Shown one piece after another: positions 44,361 to 53,619 of a stretch of DNA of 64,000 bases (its first letter is position 1; each line of letters begins with the position of its first letter). Source of the DNA: SZAS-103 sp038226665 (GTDB lineage: Bacteria; Pseudomonadota; Gammaproteobacteria; Xanthomonadales; Xanthomonadaceae). The stretch covers positions 248,001 through 312,000 of the forward strand of contig JBBRQI010000001.1 of assembly GCA_038226665.1 (NCBI GenBank), written 5' to 3'. The translations under genes were made by a program, and so were the position numbers. The notes beneath the pieces are model-generated. The model had not been told where the DNA came from and searched no databases. It saw only the letters and a program-made list of their open reading frames with translations.

Positions 44361-45218
44361 ATGAACCCCTCTGTCGCGCTGCAATACCTGCTGCCGCACC
44401 GGTTTCTCTCGCGGCTCGCGCTGTACGCGGCGAGCTGGCAGTGGAAGCCGTGGAAAAACTGGCTGATCGATCTCGTCGTGCGTCGCTTCGATGTCGACAT
44501 GAATGAAGCCGAGCAATCGGACCCGCATGCGTATCCGAGCTTCGGCGCATTCTTCACGCGCGCATTGAAGCCCGGCGCGCGCGTTCCGGATCCCGATCCG
44601 CGCGCGCTGCTGATGCCGGCCGACGGACGTATCAGCCAGCTTGGTCGCATCGTGCCTGATGAAAACGGGTCCGGACGAATCTTCCAGGCCAAGGGCCAGG
44701 GTTACACCGCTGCCGAATTGCTTGGCGATGCGAACGCCGCTGCGCCCTTCGCAGATGGATTTTATGCGACCGTCTACCTCGCGCCGCGCGACTATCACCG
44801 CGTGCACATGCCGTGGAGCGGAACGCTGCGCGAAACGTTGCATGTACCCGGCCGTATTTTTAGCGTTGCGCCATTCGCAGTGCAGGCGATCCCGCGCTTG
44901 TTCGCGCGCAACGAGCGCCTGGTCTGCCACTTCGATACGGACTTCGGCCCGATGTGCCTGGTGATGGTCGGCGCGGTGCTGGTGTCGGGCGTCGAAACCG
45001 TCTGGAGCGGGATCGAGATTCCGCGTTACGCATCGAAGATCGTGCGCAAGGATTGGCGCGGTAAGGGCATTGCGCTGGAGCGCTTCGCGGAGATGGCGCG
45101 ATTCAATTATGGGTCGACGGTGATTGTGCTGTTGCCGAAGACCGCCATTGCGCTTGATAAATCGTTGCAGGCCGAGCAAGCAGTGCGGTTGGGCGAAAGG
45201 TTGGGGCGCGTTTTGTAA
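44361..45218 (+). CDS. psd: Phosphatidylserine decarboxylase
   Basis: Converts phosphatidylserine to phosphatidylethanolamine at the inner membrane. The 285 residues have YPSFGAFFTRALKPGARV near 50, ADGRISQLG near 88, the catalytic-His region YLAPRDYHRVHMPWSG and the self-cleavage site NYGSTVIVLLP near residue 250, where the Ser becomes the pyruvoyl group. The usual LGST reads YGST here. It starts two bases after the SCO1-like gene. Confidence 0.96.
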   Translation: MNPSVALQYLLPHRFLSRLALYAASWQWKPWKNWLIDLVVRRFDVDMNEAEQSDPHAYPSFGAFFTRALKPGARVPDPDPRALLMPADGRISQLGRIVPDENGSGRIFQAKGQGYTAAELLGDANAAAPFADGFYATVYLAPRDYHRVHMPWSGTLRETLHVPGRIFSVAPFAVQAIPRLFARNERLVCHFDTDFGPMCLVMVGAVLVSGVETVWSGIEIPRYASKIVRKDWRGKGIALERFAEMARFNYGSTVIVLLPKTAIALDKSLQAEQAVRLGERLGRVL

Positions 45219-45233
45219 CACGTTGCGCGCGCG

Positions 45234-46274
45234 TCACTTTTTCTGCGCTTCCTGCAGAACCTCCAGGATTGCATTGCTGACCGCATCCGGCTGGGTTATC
45301 GGAATGTCGTGCCCCGTGTTGGGAACAACGCGGTTGATGCCGCGGCTCGACAGTGCGGCAAGCTCGTCGAAAAGGACGAACACCATACGATTGATCGCAT
45401 TGCGGTGCTCCTGCGGTTCTTCCACCCGACGGCCCGATGGATCCCCCGCGGCAAGCACGATCAGCGGCATATTCCCGTACCAAATCCGTGCCGCGCGCAC
45501 CTGATCGGAACTGGCGAAATGGTCGTTTTCGTCTTCGGTCAGCTGAGCCTGCTGGTAGCCGAGCGACAAGTGCGTCTTCAGGTAGGCAGCGTTGATTGCA
45601 TCACTGAGGTGCGGGTCGGGCGCAGGAACACATTTCTCGTAGAGATTTGTTCCCTTGATGAAGCCGACCGCCGCCGCAATGACGCATTCTCGCTCGCCCT
45701 GCCAAAACGGTTCGAAGTTTTCTGCAATATCCTTCTCGTATGGGCGCTGAAGGACGTCCAATTTCCAGACTCTTTCAAGCCAATCTTCATGCACTGGATC
45801 AACCAGCACCATCCCGACGACTTCGGATGGAAAGTGGTCCTTGTACAGTCTTACATTCATGCCGCCGTACGAATGACCCACCAAGATGTAAGGAGGCCTG
45901 ATGGCTGCGGCAACCAGCAGGCGGTGCAGATCATCAACAATGTTCGCGCTCGTTCCTGTCCTCGTCCCTGGATCACTGAAACCGGTGCCGGCTCGATCGT
46001 AAGAACATGCGCGCGTATGTGCCGCGATTGCCGGCTGAACCAACGCCCATCCAACGGTCTCCCCGGTTACGCCGGAGTCGAAGACGACAGTCGGTGAGCC
46101 GTTGCCAAGGCAATACAGATTCAACCTGCGTCCGGACTCGACCTCCACCAGGCGCTGCGCATGGGTATAGGCCGGATCGCTGACGACAATCGTGCTTTGT
46201 TCGGCAGCGACCGACGACGACGCAAGAATGGCAAGCAGGAGCGACTGGCAGGCTTTAGCGCTTGCCAGGCGCAT
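45234..46274 (-). CDS. Secreted alpha/beta-fold hydrolase
   Basis: 346 residues with a signal peptide (MRLASAKACQSLLLAILASSSVAA). The catalytic elbow LVGHSYGGMNVRL near residue 135 supplies the Ser, VPNTGHDIPI near the C-terminus supplies the His, and IVLAAGDPSG may hold the Asp. The oxyanion region is LGNGSPTVVFDSGVTG. The substrate cannot be told. Its ATG overlaps the mltD-like stop (TGATG), so the two are probably co-translated. Converges on psd. Confidence 0.88.
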   Translation of the reverse strand: MRLASAKACQSLLLAILASSSVAAEQSTIVVSDPAYTHAQRLVEVESGRRLNLYCLGNGSPTVVFDSGVTGETVGWALVQPAIAAHTRACSYDRAGTGFSDPGTRTGTSANIVDDLHRLLVAAAIRPPYILVGHSYGGMNVRLYKDHFPSEVVGMVLVDPVHEDWLERVWKLDVLQRPYEKDIAENFEPFWQGERECVIAAAVGFIKGTNLYEKCVPAPDPHLSDAINAAYLKTHLSLGYQQAQLTEDENDHFASSDQVRAARIWYGNMPLIVLAAGDPSGRRVEEPQEHRNAINRMVFVLFDELAALSSRGINRVVPNTGHDIPITQPDAVSNAILEVLQEAQKK

Positions 46275-47812
46275 CAACGATCGCACCCCACCAACCGCAG
46301 CCGCATTCCCGGCCGGATCGAATACGGCGGACGCAATCCATTCTCGCGGCCGAGTTCGCGTTCGTCGCAGCCCTCGCGGCGTGCGACCGACCTGAACGTG
46401 TCGCCGCGCCTGACCTCGTAAGTCTTCACGCGCGGTTCTTCGCGGTTGCGTCGCGACGGCCTCTCTTCCTGCACTGCAATCTGCATCGGCGGCGGCGGCG
46501 GAGCGACGACCGTCGGCTTGCGCGCGGAGGCAAGATCGGAAGCCATCTGCGCGCGGGTGTTGTTGTCCACGCAATTCTGCCGGTACAGGTGCGTCACGTA
46601 CGGCGGCACGCGCAGCACGGTGCCTGCGGCGATCGGATCGTGCGGGTCGTAGCGCGGGTTGAGGTTGCGCAGCGCGCGGAACCAGCCGTCGCGCACGCCG
46701 TTGTTGCCGAGGCAGATGGTGAGTTCGTTGATCGACGTGCCACGCGTGAGTGTGATTTGCTGCGGCTCACCTGCATTCACGCGCGGGAATTGCAAGCCGT
46801 AATCCTTCGCATTGAGGAACAGCCACGCCGCAGCGAGCACGCGCGGCACGTAGTCGCGCGTTTCCGGCGCGAGCTGGCCATAGACTTCCGGAGCCCAGAA
46901 ACCCTTGCCGCCAGTGCCCGTGTAGAGCCGCGCGACGCGTCCTTCGCCGCCGTTGTACGCGGCGACCGCGAGTTCGAGATTGTTGCCGAGTTCGGCGAAG
47001 CGTTCGTTGAAATACTGCACGTTCGCACGCGTCGCCAGCGTCGGGTCGTAGCGAGTGTCGAACCCGTTGGAATATCCGAGTCCGTAACGCTGGCCCGTCG
47101 CCGGCATGAACTGCAACAGGCCCGCAGCGCCCGAGCGCGAAACCGCATGCACCTTGCCGCCGGATTCCTGCGCCATGATGCCAAACAGCAGCGCCTCGGG
47201 CAGGCCGGCGCGTTCGTATTCGGGCCACATCAGCTGGCGCATGTACTGGTAGTTTTCCCACGCGTCGATGAGTTGCGCGCGGTTGGACGTCAGCCATTCG
47301 GTGAGTGCGGCCTTCATCGGCTCGTTGAGGGTGATGATTTCGCGCAGGTCGCGGCCCTTGAGCATCGCGACAGGGCGCGCCGACGCAGGCAGGTTCGCGA
47401 TGACCGGAGAACCATCGGTCGGTATGTGCGTCGGCGTGTTGCCGGTGTCCTCGACCGCAGTGAATCCCTCGCCTTCGTTGTCGAGCTCGCTGCCCTGGCG
47501 GGTCAGCAAGGCGTCGTATGCGGCGACGAAATGGCTGCTGTCGCAAGGCGGCGTGGCTTGGCATCGGCTGGCTGCATCGAGCAGGTCGGTACGCGCCGCA
47601 GTAGTCGCCTTGCGGCCGGCGTCGGCATCGCCGCGCGCCATGCTGTCGATTCCGGCGTTGTAACGCGCGGTATCGGCCGAGAGGCGGTCGTAAAGCGCAT
47701 CGACCGCGGCGACTCCGGTGTGCGTGAGTGGCGATTGCCCGATTCGCGCGGGAGGCGTGGTCGCACAAGCGGCGAGCGCGCAGCAACACAACAGGATGGC
47801 GCAATGACGCAT
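46274..47812 (-). CDS. Membrane-bound lytic murein transglycosylase (MltD-like)
   Basis: 512 residues with a lipoprotein signal (LLCCCALAACATTPP, lipobox Cys near residue 16). The SLT domain holds the catalytic Glu in LFGIMAQESGGKVHAVSRSG and continues AAGLLQFMPATGQRYGL and VAAYNGGEGRV. After it come a degenerate LysM-like segment and a C-terminal LysM (YEVRRGDTFRSVARREG) for peptidoglycan binding. It cleaves the glycan strand with formation of 1,6-anhydro ends. Divergent from the HerA-like gene. Confidence 0.92.
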   Translation of the reverse strand: MRHCAILLCCCALAACATTPPARIGQSPLTHTGVAAVDALYDRLSADTARYNAGIDSMARGDADAGRKATTAARTDLLDAASRCQATPPCDSSHFVAAYDALLTRQGSELDNEGEGFTAVEDTGNTPTHIPTDGSPVIANLPASARPVAMLKGRDLREIITLNEPMKAALTEWLTSNRAQLIDAWENYQYMRQLMWPEYERAGLPEALLFGIMAQESGGKVHAVSRSGAAGLLQFMPATGQRYGLGYSNGFDTRYDPTLATRANVQYFNERFAELGNNLELAVAAYNGGEGRVARLYTGTGGKGFWAPEVYGQLAPETRDYVPRVLAAAWLFLNAKDYGLQFPRVNAGEPQQITLTRGTSINELTICLGNNGVRDGWFRALRNLNPRYDPHDPIAAGTVLRVPPYVTHLYRQNCVDNNTRAQMASDLASARKPTVVAPPPPPMQIAVQEERPSRRNREEPRVKTYEVRRGDTFRSVARREGCDERELGRENGLRPPYSIRPGMRLRLVGCDR

Positions 47813-47943
47813 CGAAATTCCCCGGTGAAGCGCAATGCGCGGATGACACCGCAGCCTACCCAGCACGGCCCTCGCGTACAAGCCTGCCGATACGCGGCGA
47901 TGATGCGAGACTATGCGCCTTCGACAGCAGCGAGAGAGCACGC

Positions 47944-49458
47944 ATGGGCGACATCCTGATCGGCAAGGGCGACAAGCAGGTGTTCCTGCTGCCGCGCTAC
48001 GGCAACCGCCACGGGCTGATCGCCGGCGCGACGGGTACCGGAAAGACGGTGTCGTTGCTGGTGATGGCGGAAGGATTCTCGCGGCTCGGCGTACCGGTCT
48101 TCATGGCCGACGTGAAAGGCGATGTCGCCGGCCTCGCGATGGCTGGCGCCGCAAACGACAAGATCAACCAGCGCAACGCGCGGATCGGCGTCACCGACTG
48201 GCGCGCCGAGGCGAATCCGGTGGTGTTTTGGGACATCTACGGCACATCGGGCCATCCGATCCGCACCACGGTCAGCGAAATGGGGCCGACCCTGCTCGCG
48301 CGCATCCTGGATCTCAACGACACCCAGGAAGGCGTGCTCGAAGTCGTGTTCAAGATGGCCGACGACAACGGCCTGCTGCTGCTCGACCTCGCCGACCTGC
48401 GCGCATTGCTCAACGAATGCGGCGCCACCCGCCAGGATGTGTCGACGAAGTACGGATTGATCAGTACCGCGTCGATCGGTGCGATCCAGCGCGGCCTGCT
48501 GCAGATCGAGCAACAGGGCGGCGACAAGTTCTTCGGCGAGCCTGCACTCGATCTCGCCGACTTCATGCGCCAGGACATGAGCGGTCGCGGCATCATCAAC
48601 ATCCTCGCCGCCGACAAGCTGGTGCTACAGCCGAAGCTCTACTCGACCTTCCTGCTGTGGATGCTGTCGGAACTGTTCGAGAAACTGCCCGAGGTCGGCG
48701 ACCTCGACCAGCCGAAGCTCGTGTTCTTCTTCGACGAGGCGCACCTGCTGTTCGACGACGCGACGCCCGCATTGCAGAAACGCGTCGAACAGGTCGTGCG
48801 GCTGATCCGCTCGAAGGGCGTTGGCGTGTATTTCTGTTCGCAATTCCCCGACGACGTGCCCGAGGACATCCTCGGCCAGCTCGGCAACCGCGTGCAGTTC
48901 GCGCTGCGCGCATTCACGCCGCGCGACCAGAAAGCTGTGAACACGGCGGCGCAAACCTTCGTCGCGAATCCGAAGTTCAACGTCGCCGAAGTGATTTCGC
49001 AACTCGGCATCGGCGAAGCGCTCGCCTCGATGTTGCTCGACAACGCGGTGCCGATGCCGGTCGAGCGCGCGTTGATCTGCGCACCGCATTGCCGGATGGG
49101 CGCGATCACCGATGCCGAACGCGCAACGGTGCGCTCGCGCAGCCCGGTCGGCGGCAAGTACGACACATCGATCAATCGCGAATCAGCCGCCGAGATGCTC
49201 GCGGCACGCCACGCCGCTGCACCTGCGGTTCCTGTTTCTGGTGGCGCAGCATCGACAGGGATGGCATCGACAGGCACGGCAGCAGCGCCAGCGGCTGGAG
49301 GAGGCTTCGAGCAGACCGTGAAGGACTGGATGTTTGGCACCAACCGCCGGCAAGGCATGGTCGAGACGATGGCCAAGCAGACCGTGCGCACGATCGGCAG
49401 CCAGGTCGGCCGGCAGATCCTGCGCGGCGTGCTCGGCGGCATCATGGGAAAGCGTTGA
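47944..49458 (+). CDS. HerA-like ATPase (DUF853 family)
   Basis: 504 residues. Walker A is AGATGTGKTVSLLVMAEGF near residue 30, and Walker B is KLVFFFDEAHLLFDDATP near 260. GVGVYFCSQFPDDVPEDILGQLGNRVQ is the sensor-like stretch seen in HerA/FtsK-type DNA-pumping ATPases. A Gly/Ala/Thr-rich linker (about 420-450) leads to a C-terminal amphipathic region. The family is widespread; its cellular role is not settled. The start follows the conserved MGDILIGKGD. Confidence 0.85.
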   Translation: MGDILIGKGDKQVFLLPRYGNRHGLIAGATGTGKTVSLLVMAEGFSRLGVPVFMADVKGDVAGLAMAGAANDKINQRNARIGVTDWRAEANPVVFWDIYGTSGHPIRTTVSEMGPTLLARILDLNDTQEGVLEVVFKMADDNGLLLLDLADLRALLNECGATRQDVSTKYGLISTASIGAIQRGLLQIEQQGGDKFFGEPALDLADFMRQDMSGRGIINILAADKLVLQPKLYSTFLLWMLSELFEKLPEVGDLDQPKLVFFFDEAHLLFDDATPALQKRVEQVVRLIRSKGVGVYFCSQFPDDVPEDILGQLGNRVQFALRAFTPRDQKAVNTAAQTFVANPKFNVAEVISQLGIGEALASMLLDNAVPMPVERALICAPHCRMGAITDAERATVRSRSPVGGKYDTSINRESAAEMLAARHAAAPAVPVSGGAASTGMASTGTAAAPAAGGGFEQTVKDWMFGTNRRQGMVETMAKQTVRTIGSQVGRQILRGVLGGIMGKR

Positions 49459-49498
49459 TCGTCTGAACTGCATCCTGGCCGTCGCGCAGACATCGGCA

Positions 49499-50881
49499 AT
49501 GACAATGAAGGCTCCGATCACGGCGACGGACATGCAGCGCGACATCATCGCGGCATTGCGCTACCCCGCACAGCCGGCAGCGCTGACGATGCTGGTCGCA
49601 CTGGCGCTGGGCATGTTGCTGACGATCGTGCCGCTGGCGGGATTCCTGATCCAGCTGGTGATCTGGGCTGCGGCCTATCACTATGCGGTGGAAGTGTTCG
49701 AGCGCAGCGCGAATGGTTCGCAGGCCGCTCCGGAATTCGCCATCGAACAGGACGGGATCGGCTGGGCGCTGCTGATCCTGCAGGCGCTGTTACTCGTCGC
49801 ACAGGCGTGGTTGAACTATCGCGTCGAGACTGCCGGCCTGCGCTGGCTCGGCATCGCCCTGATCGCCTGCGTGCAGCCGGCGATGACGATGGCCACGGCG
49901 ATGAACCGCGACATCGGCTCCGCGTTCAATCCGGGGCGCGTGCAACGCGTGATGAGCGGACTCGGTGCGGCCTACGCGCTGCTGATCGTCGCCGGAGTGG
50001 GATTGGGCGCGGTGCAGCACATGATGGGCTCGGTGATCGCTGGCGGAAGATCCTACGTGCTGCTGGTGGTATTGGGCATCGGTCTGGGCGGAGCGCAGCA
50101 GGTACTGGGCGCGTTGGCTGGCAACTGGTTGCTCGTGCTCATCGGCCAGATTCTCGCGGGCTTCGTGTGGTTCTACGCGATCGTCGTGTATTTCAACGCG
50201 ATGGGCCGCGCGATCTTCGCGCACAGCGACGCACTTGGTTTCATTCCAATTTTCCCGGATACGCCGCTGCGGCCCGAGGATCGGCATGCGCCACTGCTGT
50301 TGCGCGTCGATCACCTTGTCGCCGCCGGAAACCACGCCGGTGCCGCGCGCGAACTACAGCTATGCCTCGCGACGGAACTGCATGCATCGCCAGCCATGCA
50401 TGCGCGTTATCGCGCACTGCTGGCGAAGATCGACGACCAGGGCGGCCTGCTTGCGCATGCGAAGACGCGGATCAGTGCCCTGCTTGTCGCCGGCAACGAG
50501 CGCGAGGCGCTGGCATTGCTGCGCGACTCGCTTGCGCGCGATCCGCAGTTCCGTCCAGCGGCAGCCGAAGACACCACGCGCCTTGCACGCGCAGCCGAAA
50601 GCCACAGCCAGTACGATCTCGCGATCACACTGTTGCAGGATTTCGTGACGCGCAACCCGTACAACTTCAACGGCGTCGCAAACGCCGTGTCCGCAGCGAA
50701 ACTGATGCTGGAGCGTCGCTCCGATGTTGCTGGCGCGCGTGCCGCATTGCAGGGCGCGATGGACCGTTTCCTGCCCGCGCATCCGCATTACGCAGAATTG
50801 TTGCAGGAACTCGCAAAACTCGATCAGCTCGCGCGCCGCCTGTCAGGCAATGCTTCGACCACGAAACGCAGGAATTCCTGA
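49499..50881 (+). CDS. Multi-pass membrane protein with C-terminal TPR-like region
   Basis: 460 residues. Roughly the first 250 contain about six hydrophobic helices (for example LTMLVALALGMLLTIVPLAG, YVLLVVLGIGLGGAQQVLG). The rest is Ala/Leu-rich helical repeat sequence resembling TPRs (HARYRALLAKIDDQGGLLAH, YDLAITLLQDFVTRNPYNF). I do not recognise a named family beyond DUF4013-like membrane architecture. A second ATG six bases downstream is equally possible. Confidence 0.75.
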   Translation: MTMKAPITATDMQRDIIAALRYPAQPAALTMLVALALGMLLTIVPLAGFLIQLVIWAAAYHYAVEVFERSANGSQAAPEFAIEQDGIGWALLILQALLLVAQAWLNYRVETAGLRWLGIALIACVQPAMTMATAMNRDIGSAFNPGRVQRVMSGLGAAYALLIVAGVGLGAVQHMMGSVIAGGRSYVLLVVLGIGLGGAQQVLGALAGNWLLVLIGQILAGFVWFYAIVVYFNAMGRAIFAHSDALGFIPIFPDTPLRPEDRHAPLLLRVDHLVAAGNHAGAARELQLCLATELHASPAMHARYRALLAKIDDQGGLLAHAKTRISALLVAGNEREALALLRDSLARDPQFRPAAAEDTTRLARAAESHSQYDLAITLLQDFVTRNPYNFNGVANAVSAAKLMLERRSDVAGARAALQGAMDRFLPAHPHYAELLQELAKLDQLARRLSGNASTTKRRNS

Positions 50882-50984
50882 TCTCGCCGCACGCAAGTCA
50901 CGAAGTTGGACTCCGCGTGGAATGACCTGCCGCCACCGCCGGCATGCGGCCACGCTTTCAAGCAAGGCCTCGTATCATGTCCGC

Positions 50985-51491
50985 ATGTCACGCTGGCACC
51001 CGCCTCCACTGCATTCGACCGCAATCATCACTCGCGATGGCTACGAACGCTTGCGCGCCGAACTCGACGAGCTATGGAAGCGCAAGCGCCCGGAAGTGGT
51101 CGCCGCACTCGCAGCAGCGGCGGCGGAAGGCGACCGTTCCGAGAATGCCGAGTACGCCTATCGCAAGAAACAACTTGGCGAGATCGATCGCCGCGTGCGC
51201 TATCTCAGCAAGCGCTTGCCGTCGCTGCAAGTCGCCGACGGCCTGCCTACTGATCAAACCGCGATCTATTTCGGCGCGTGGGTGACCGTCGAGAATCCGG
51301 CGACAGGCAAAAGCGCGCGCCATCGCATCGTCGGCCCGGACGAAACCGATGCCAGCCACAGCTGGATCAGCATCGACTCGCCGCTTGCCCGGGCGATGCT
51401 GAAGAAGCGCGTCGACGACGAGTTCGACGCGACACTGCCCGGAGGCATCGTGCGTTTTGCCATCACCGTGGTCGAATACAGCCTGGATTGA
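50985..51491 (+). CDS. greB: Transcription elongation factor GreB
   Basis: Stimulates RNA cleavage by backtracked RNA polymerase. The 168 residues have the coiled-coil domain with the acidic tip AAAAEGDRSENAEYAYRKKQLGEID and a C-terminal FKBP-like domain (SWISIDSPLARAMLKKRVDDE). RRVRYLSKRLPSLQVAD is more like GreB than GreA. It converges on the small membrane gene at 51562 with no strong terminator between. Confidence 0.95.
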   Translation: MSRWHPPPLHSTAIITRDGYERLRAELDELWKRKRPEVVAALAAAAAEGDRSENAEYAYRKKQLGEIDRRVRYLSKRLPSLQVADGLPTDQTAIYFGAWVTVENPATGKSARHRIVGPDETDASHSWISIDSPLARAMLKKRVDDEFDATLPGGIVRFAITVVEYSLD

Positions 51492-51561
51492 AGCAACTGA
51501 ACAGTTGTTGCTGGTCAACAGCCTTGTCCAAAAAACGCGTCATGCATCCGGCGCTTTATCG

Positions 51562-51972
51562 TCACGCGGTGTTCGGATCGCATGCGTCGTCGACCGAATC
51601 GCCCTTTTCTCGCGCCAGTTTTGCCAGCTTTTCGTAACGCCCCCGGAACAGCTCGAGTTCGTTGTCGTCGAGCTCCTCGAGGTCCATCAACGCGTTATGT
51701 GCCGGCTCGATTGCGCGGATCAATTCGTCCAGCTTGATCTGCAACGCCTGCGAATCGCGGTTCTGCGTGTTCTGGATCAGGAACACCATCAGAAAGGTGA
51801 TGATGGTCGTACTGGTATTGATGACCAGTTGCCAGGTATCGCTGAAGCCAAACAGCGGGCCGGTGAGAGCCCATACGATGATCGTGCCAAGTGCCAGTGC
51901 GAAACATGCGGGGCGCCCGGTAAAACGTGACGCGCTCTTCGCGAAACGGGTAAACCAACTGGCGTTCGCCAT
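51562..51972 (-). CDS. Low-affinity iron permease-family small membrane protein, intact copy
   Basis: 136 residues with two hydrophobic helices (ACFALALGTIIVWALTGPLFG and WQLVINTSTTIITFLMVFLI), then NTQNRDSQALQIKLDELIRA and an acidic C-terminus. This layout is the PF04120-type 'low affinity iron permease' family. Iron transport is the family label and is not shown here. A paralogue with a frameshift lies upstream at 52238-52749, and the two are clearly homologous along their whole length. Confidence 0.85.
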   Translation of the reverse strand: MANASWFTRFAKSASRFTGRPACFALALGTIIVWALTGPLFGFSDTWQLVINTSTTIITFLMVFLIQNTQNRDSQALQIKLDELIRAIEPAHNALMDLEELDDNELELFRGRYEKLAKLAREKGDSVDDACDPNTA

Positions 51973-52098
51973 GACGAATCCTCGTGCGTGTGAGGAATCC
52001 ATTCTGCACCACATGTCACGGCAAGCATTTAAAGAACGGGCAGATGCGACCCGACACGCGCCCAGCGCCCATCGCGGAGCGCCTGCGTAAACGCGGAC

Positions 52099-52154
52099 CA
52101 GATTCCGCCGAATCAGTCGTATCTCTGGTCTTCCCAATAGCGCCCATGCCGCCC
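52099..52154 (-). pseudogene. Decayed copy of the 3' end of the molybdopterin oxidoreductase gene
   Basis: Read on the minus strand, this stretch encodes RYWEDQRYD, a stop in place of Trp, then FGGI. It matches the C-terminus YWEDQGYDWYGGI of the intact gene ending at 52846. The DNA agrees at roughly four of five positions by eye, with a one-base gap. It lies between the two permease copies, so it marks a tandem duplication that carried the gene end along. The rest of the 265-base gap shows no gene. Confidence 0.75.
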
Positions 52155-52237
52155 CGCGCCGCGCTACGCAAGAACGCACGCGTGTTCGAGACGATGCTGT
52201 CGAATGGGCTCGTGCACTACCTCGTGCGCGTCGTTTG

Positions 52238-52749
52238 CTATAGCGGAGGCTGATCGCCGGGCGCTGCGTTTCCCTTCGTGGCGCTGGCCAAACGCTCACG
52301 CGCATGCGCTTCGCTTTCGGTCTGCGGAATACCCTCGAGTTCCACATGGTGGATACCGACCTCAGAGACAGATTCGTCAGCGGGATCCTTCGCCTTGCCC
52401 GCCAATTCGGTATAGCGGGCGCGAAACTTCGCAAGCTCATCCGGATCGAGTTCCTCCAGGTCAAGCAATGTATTCTGTGGGCCGTGCGTCGCACGAATCA
52501 GCTCGTCGAGCTTGATCTGGATGGCCTCGGTATCGCGGTTCTGCGAATTCTGGATCAGGAAGACCATCAGGAACGTGATGATCGTAGTCCCGGTATTGAT
52601 CACCATCTGCCAGTTTTCGCTGTAGTTGAACATCGGGCCAGTGGCAGCCCAGACGATCACCGATGTGACCGCGATCCCGAAACACAGCGCGCCGCCGTGA
52701 AGCGCGAAACTGCCTTCGCAACCCTGCTGAACAAGCTTCCCTTGGCCAT
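52238..52749 (-). pseudogene. Low-affinity iron permease-family paralogue, frameshifted
   Basis: From ATG 52749 the frame reads MAKGSLFSRVAKAVSRFT, matching the start of the intact copy (MANASWFTRFAKSASRFT), then runs out of frame. The remainder, from ALCFGIAVTSVIVWAATGPM onward, continues in another frame to a stop at 52238. One missing base near 52692-52697 (a G-run on the coding strand) restores a 170-residue protein. A GTG at 52660 could start a shortened product without helix 1. This may be a true lesion or a sequencing error. Confidence 0.8.
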
Positions 52750-52845
52750 GACCAGTCTTTCGGTGTCCCTAAAATTGCGCACCATTGTGCGGTCGCTGGG
52801 CGAACGCGTCCTGAACAGCCTCCCGCAAGGATACGGTTGGACGGA

Positions 52846-53619
52846 TCAGATTCCGCCGTACCAGTCGTAACCTTGGTCTTCCCAGTAGCCGCCCTTGCCG
52901 CCGCCGATCTTCGCGTAGCTGTCGACGAGCTCGATCGCGGAAAGATATTTCGCCTGCTTGTAACCGAGCTTGCGTTCGAGCCGCACGCGCAATGGCGCAC
53001 CGTTCGCTACTAGCAGCGGTTTGTCGTTGAGGTCGTAGGCAAGGATCGTCTGCGGATGAAAGGCATCGACGATGCGGCAGCTTTCGTAATACAGATTGTC
53101 GCCCAGCGTATCCATGCAGCGGAACAGTACGTAGCGGGCCTGCGATTGCACGCCCGCGCGTTCGAGGACGGCGCGCAACGGCACGCCTTTCCATTTGCCG
53201 ATCGCACTCCAGCCTTCGACGCAATCATGGCGGGTGATCTGGGTGCGCGACGGCAATGCGCGCAATTCGGCGAGCGACAGGCTGTACGGGCGTTCGACAA
53301 GACCGCGAATCTCCAGTTTCCAATCCGCGAAGTTGTTGTCGACGTGACCGAGGTAATCGTCGTCCTGCGGATCGGTCGAGCCGTTCGCCTTGAAATGTGG
53401 CGCGATGTCGGCCTCGGTGAATTCGCGCGCGAGCGCATTGGTCGGCGTGATCGCAGTCTGTACGGCTTCGGTGAATGGGCCGGTTTTTCCGAGCAATCCA
53501 GAAAACCACGTCGTGTTCGCAAGCTTGTCGCAACCAGCCAGCAGCATGGCGCTGCCGCCAACGACGCTGTGCGCGAGGAAATTTCTTCGATTGAGCAGCC
53601 TGCGGTCATTCGATTTCAT
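52846..53619 (-). CDS. Tat-exported molybdopterin-dependent oxidoreductase (sulfite oxidase fold)
   Basis: 257 residues. A twin-arginine leader (NRRNFLAHSVVGGSAMLLAG) shows export of the folded protein. The molybdenum-ligand Cys lies in TRHDCVEGWSAIGKWKGVPL near residue 140, typical of the sulfite-oxidase/YedY fold. YVLFRCMDTLGDNLYYESC and the C-terminal YWEDQGYDWYGGI are conserved in this branch. AAGGAG stands eight bases upstream of the start. It overlaps the cytochrome b gene by 14 bases, which supports a two-subunit enzyme. The substrate is unknown. Confidence 0.9.
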   Translation of the reverse strand: MKSNDRRLLNRRNFLAHSVVGGSAMLLAGCDKLANTTWFSGLLGKTGPFTEAVQTAITPTNALAREFTEADIAPHFKANGSTDPQDDDYLGHVDNNFADWKLEIRGLVERPYSLSLAELRALPSRTQITRHDCVEGWSAIGKWKGVPLRAVLERAGVQSQARYVLFRCMDTLGDNLYYESCRIVDAFHPQTILAYDLNDKPLLVANGAPLRVRLERKLGYKQAKYLSAIELVDSYAKIGGGKGGYWEDQGYDWYGGI

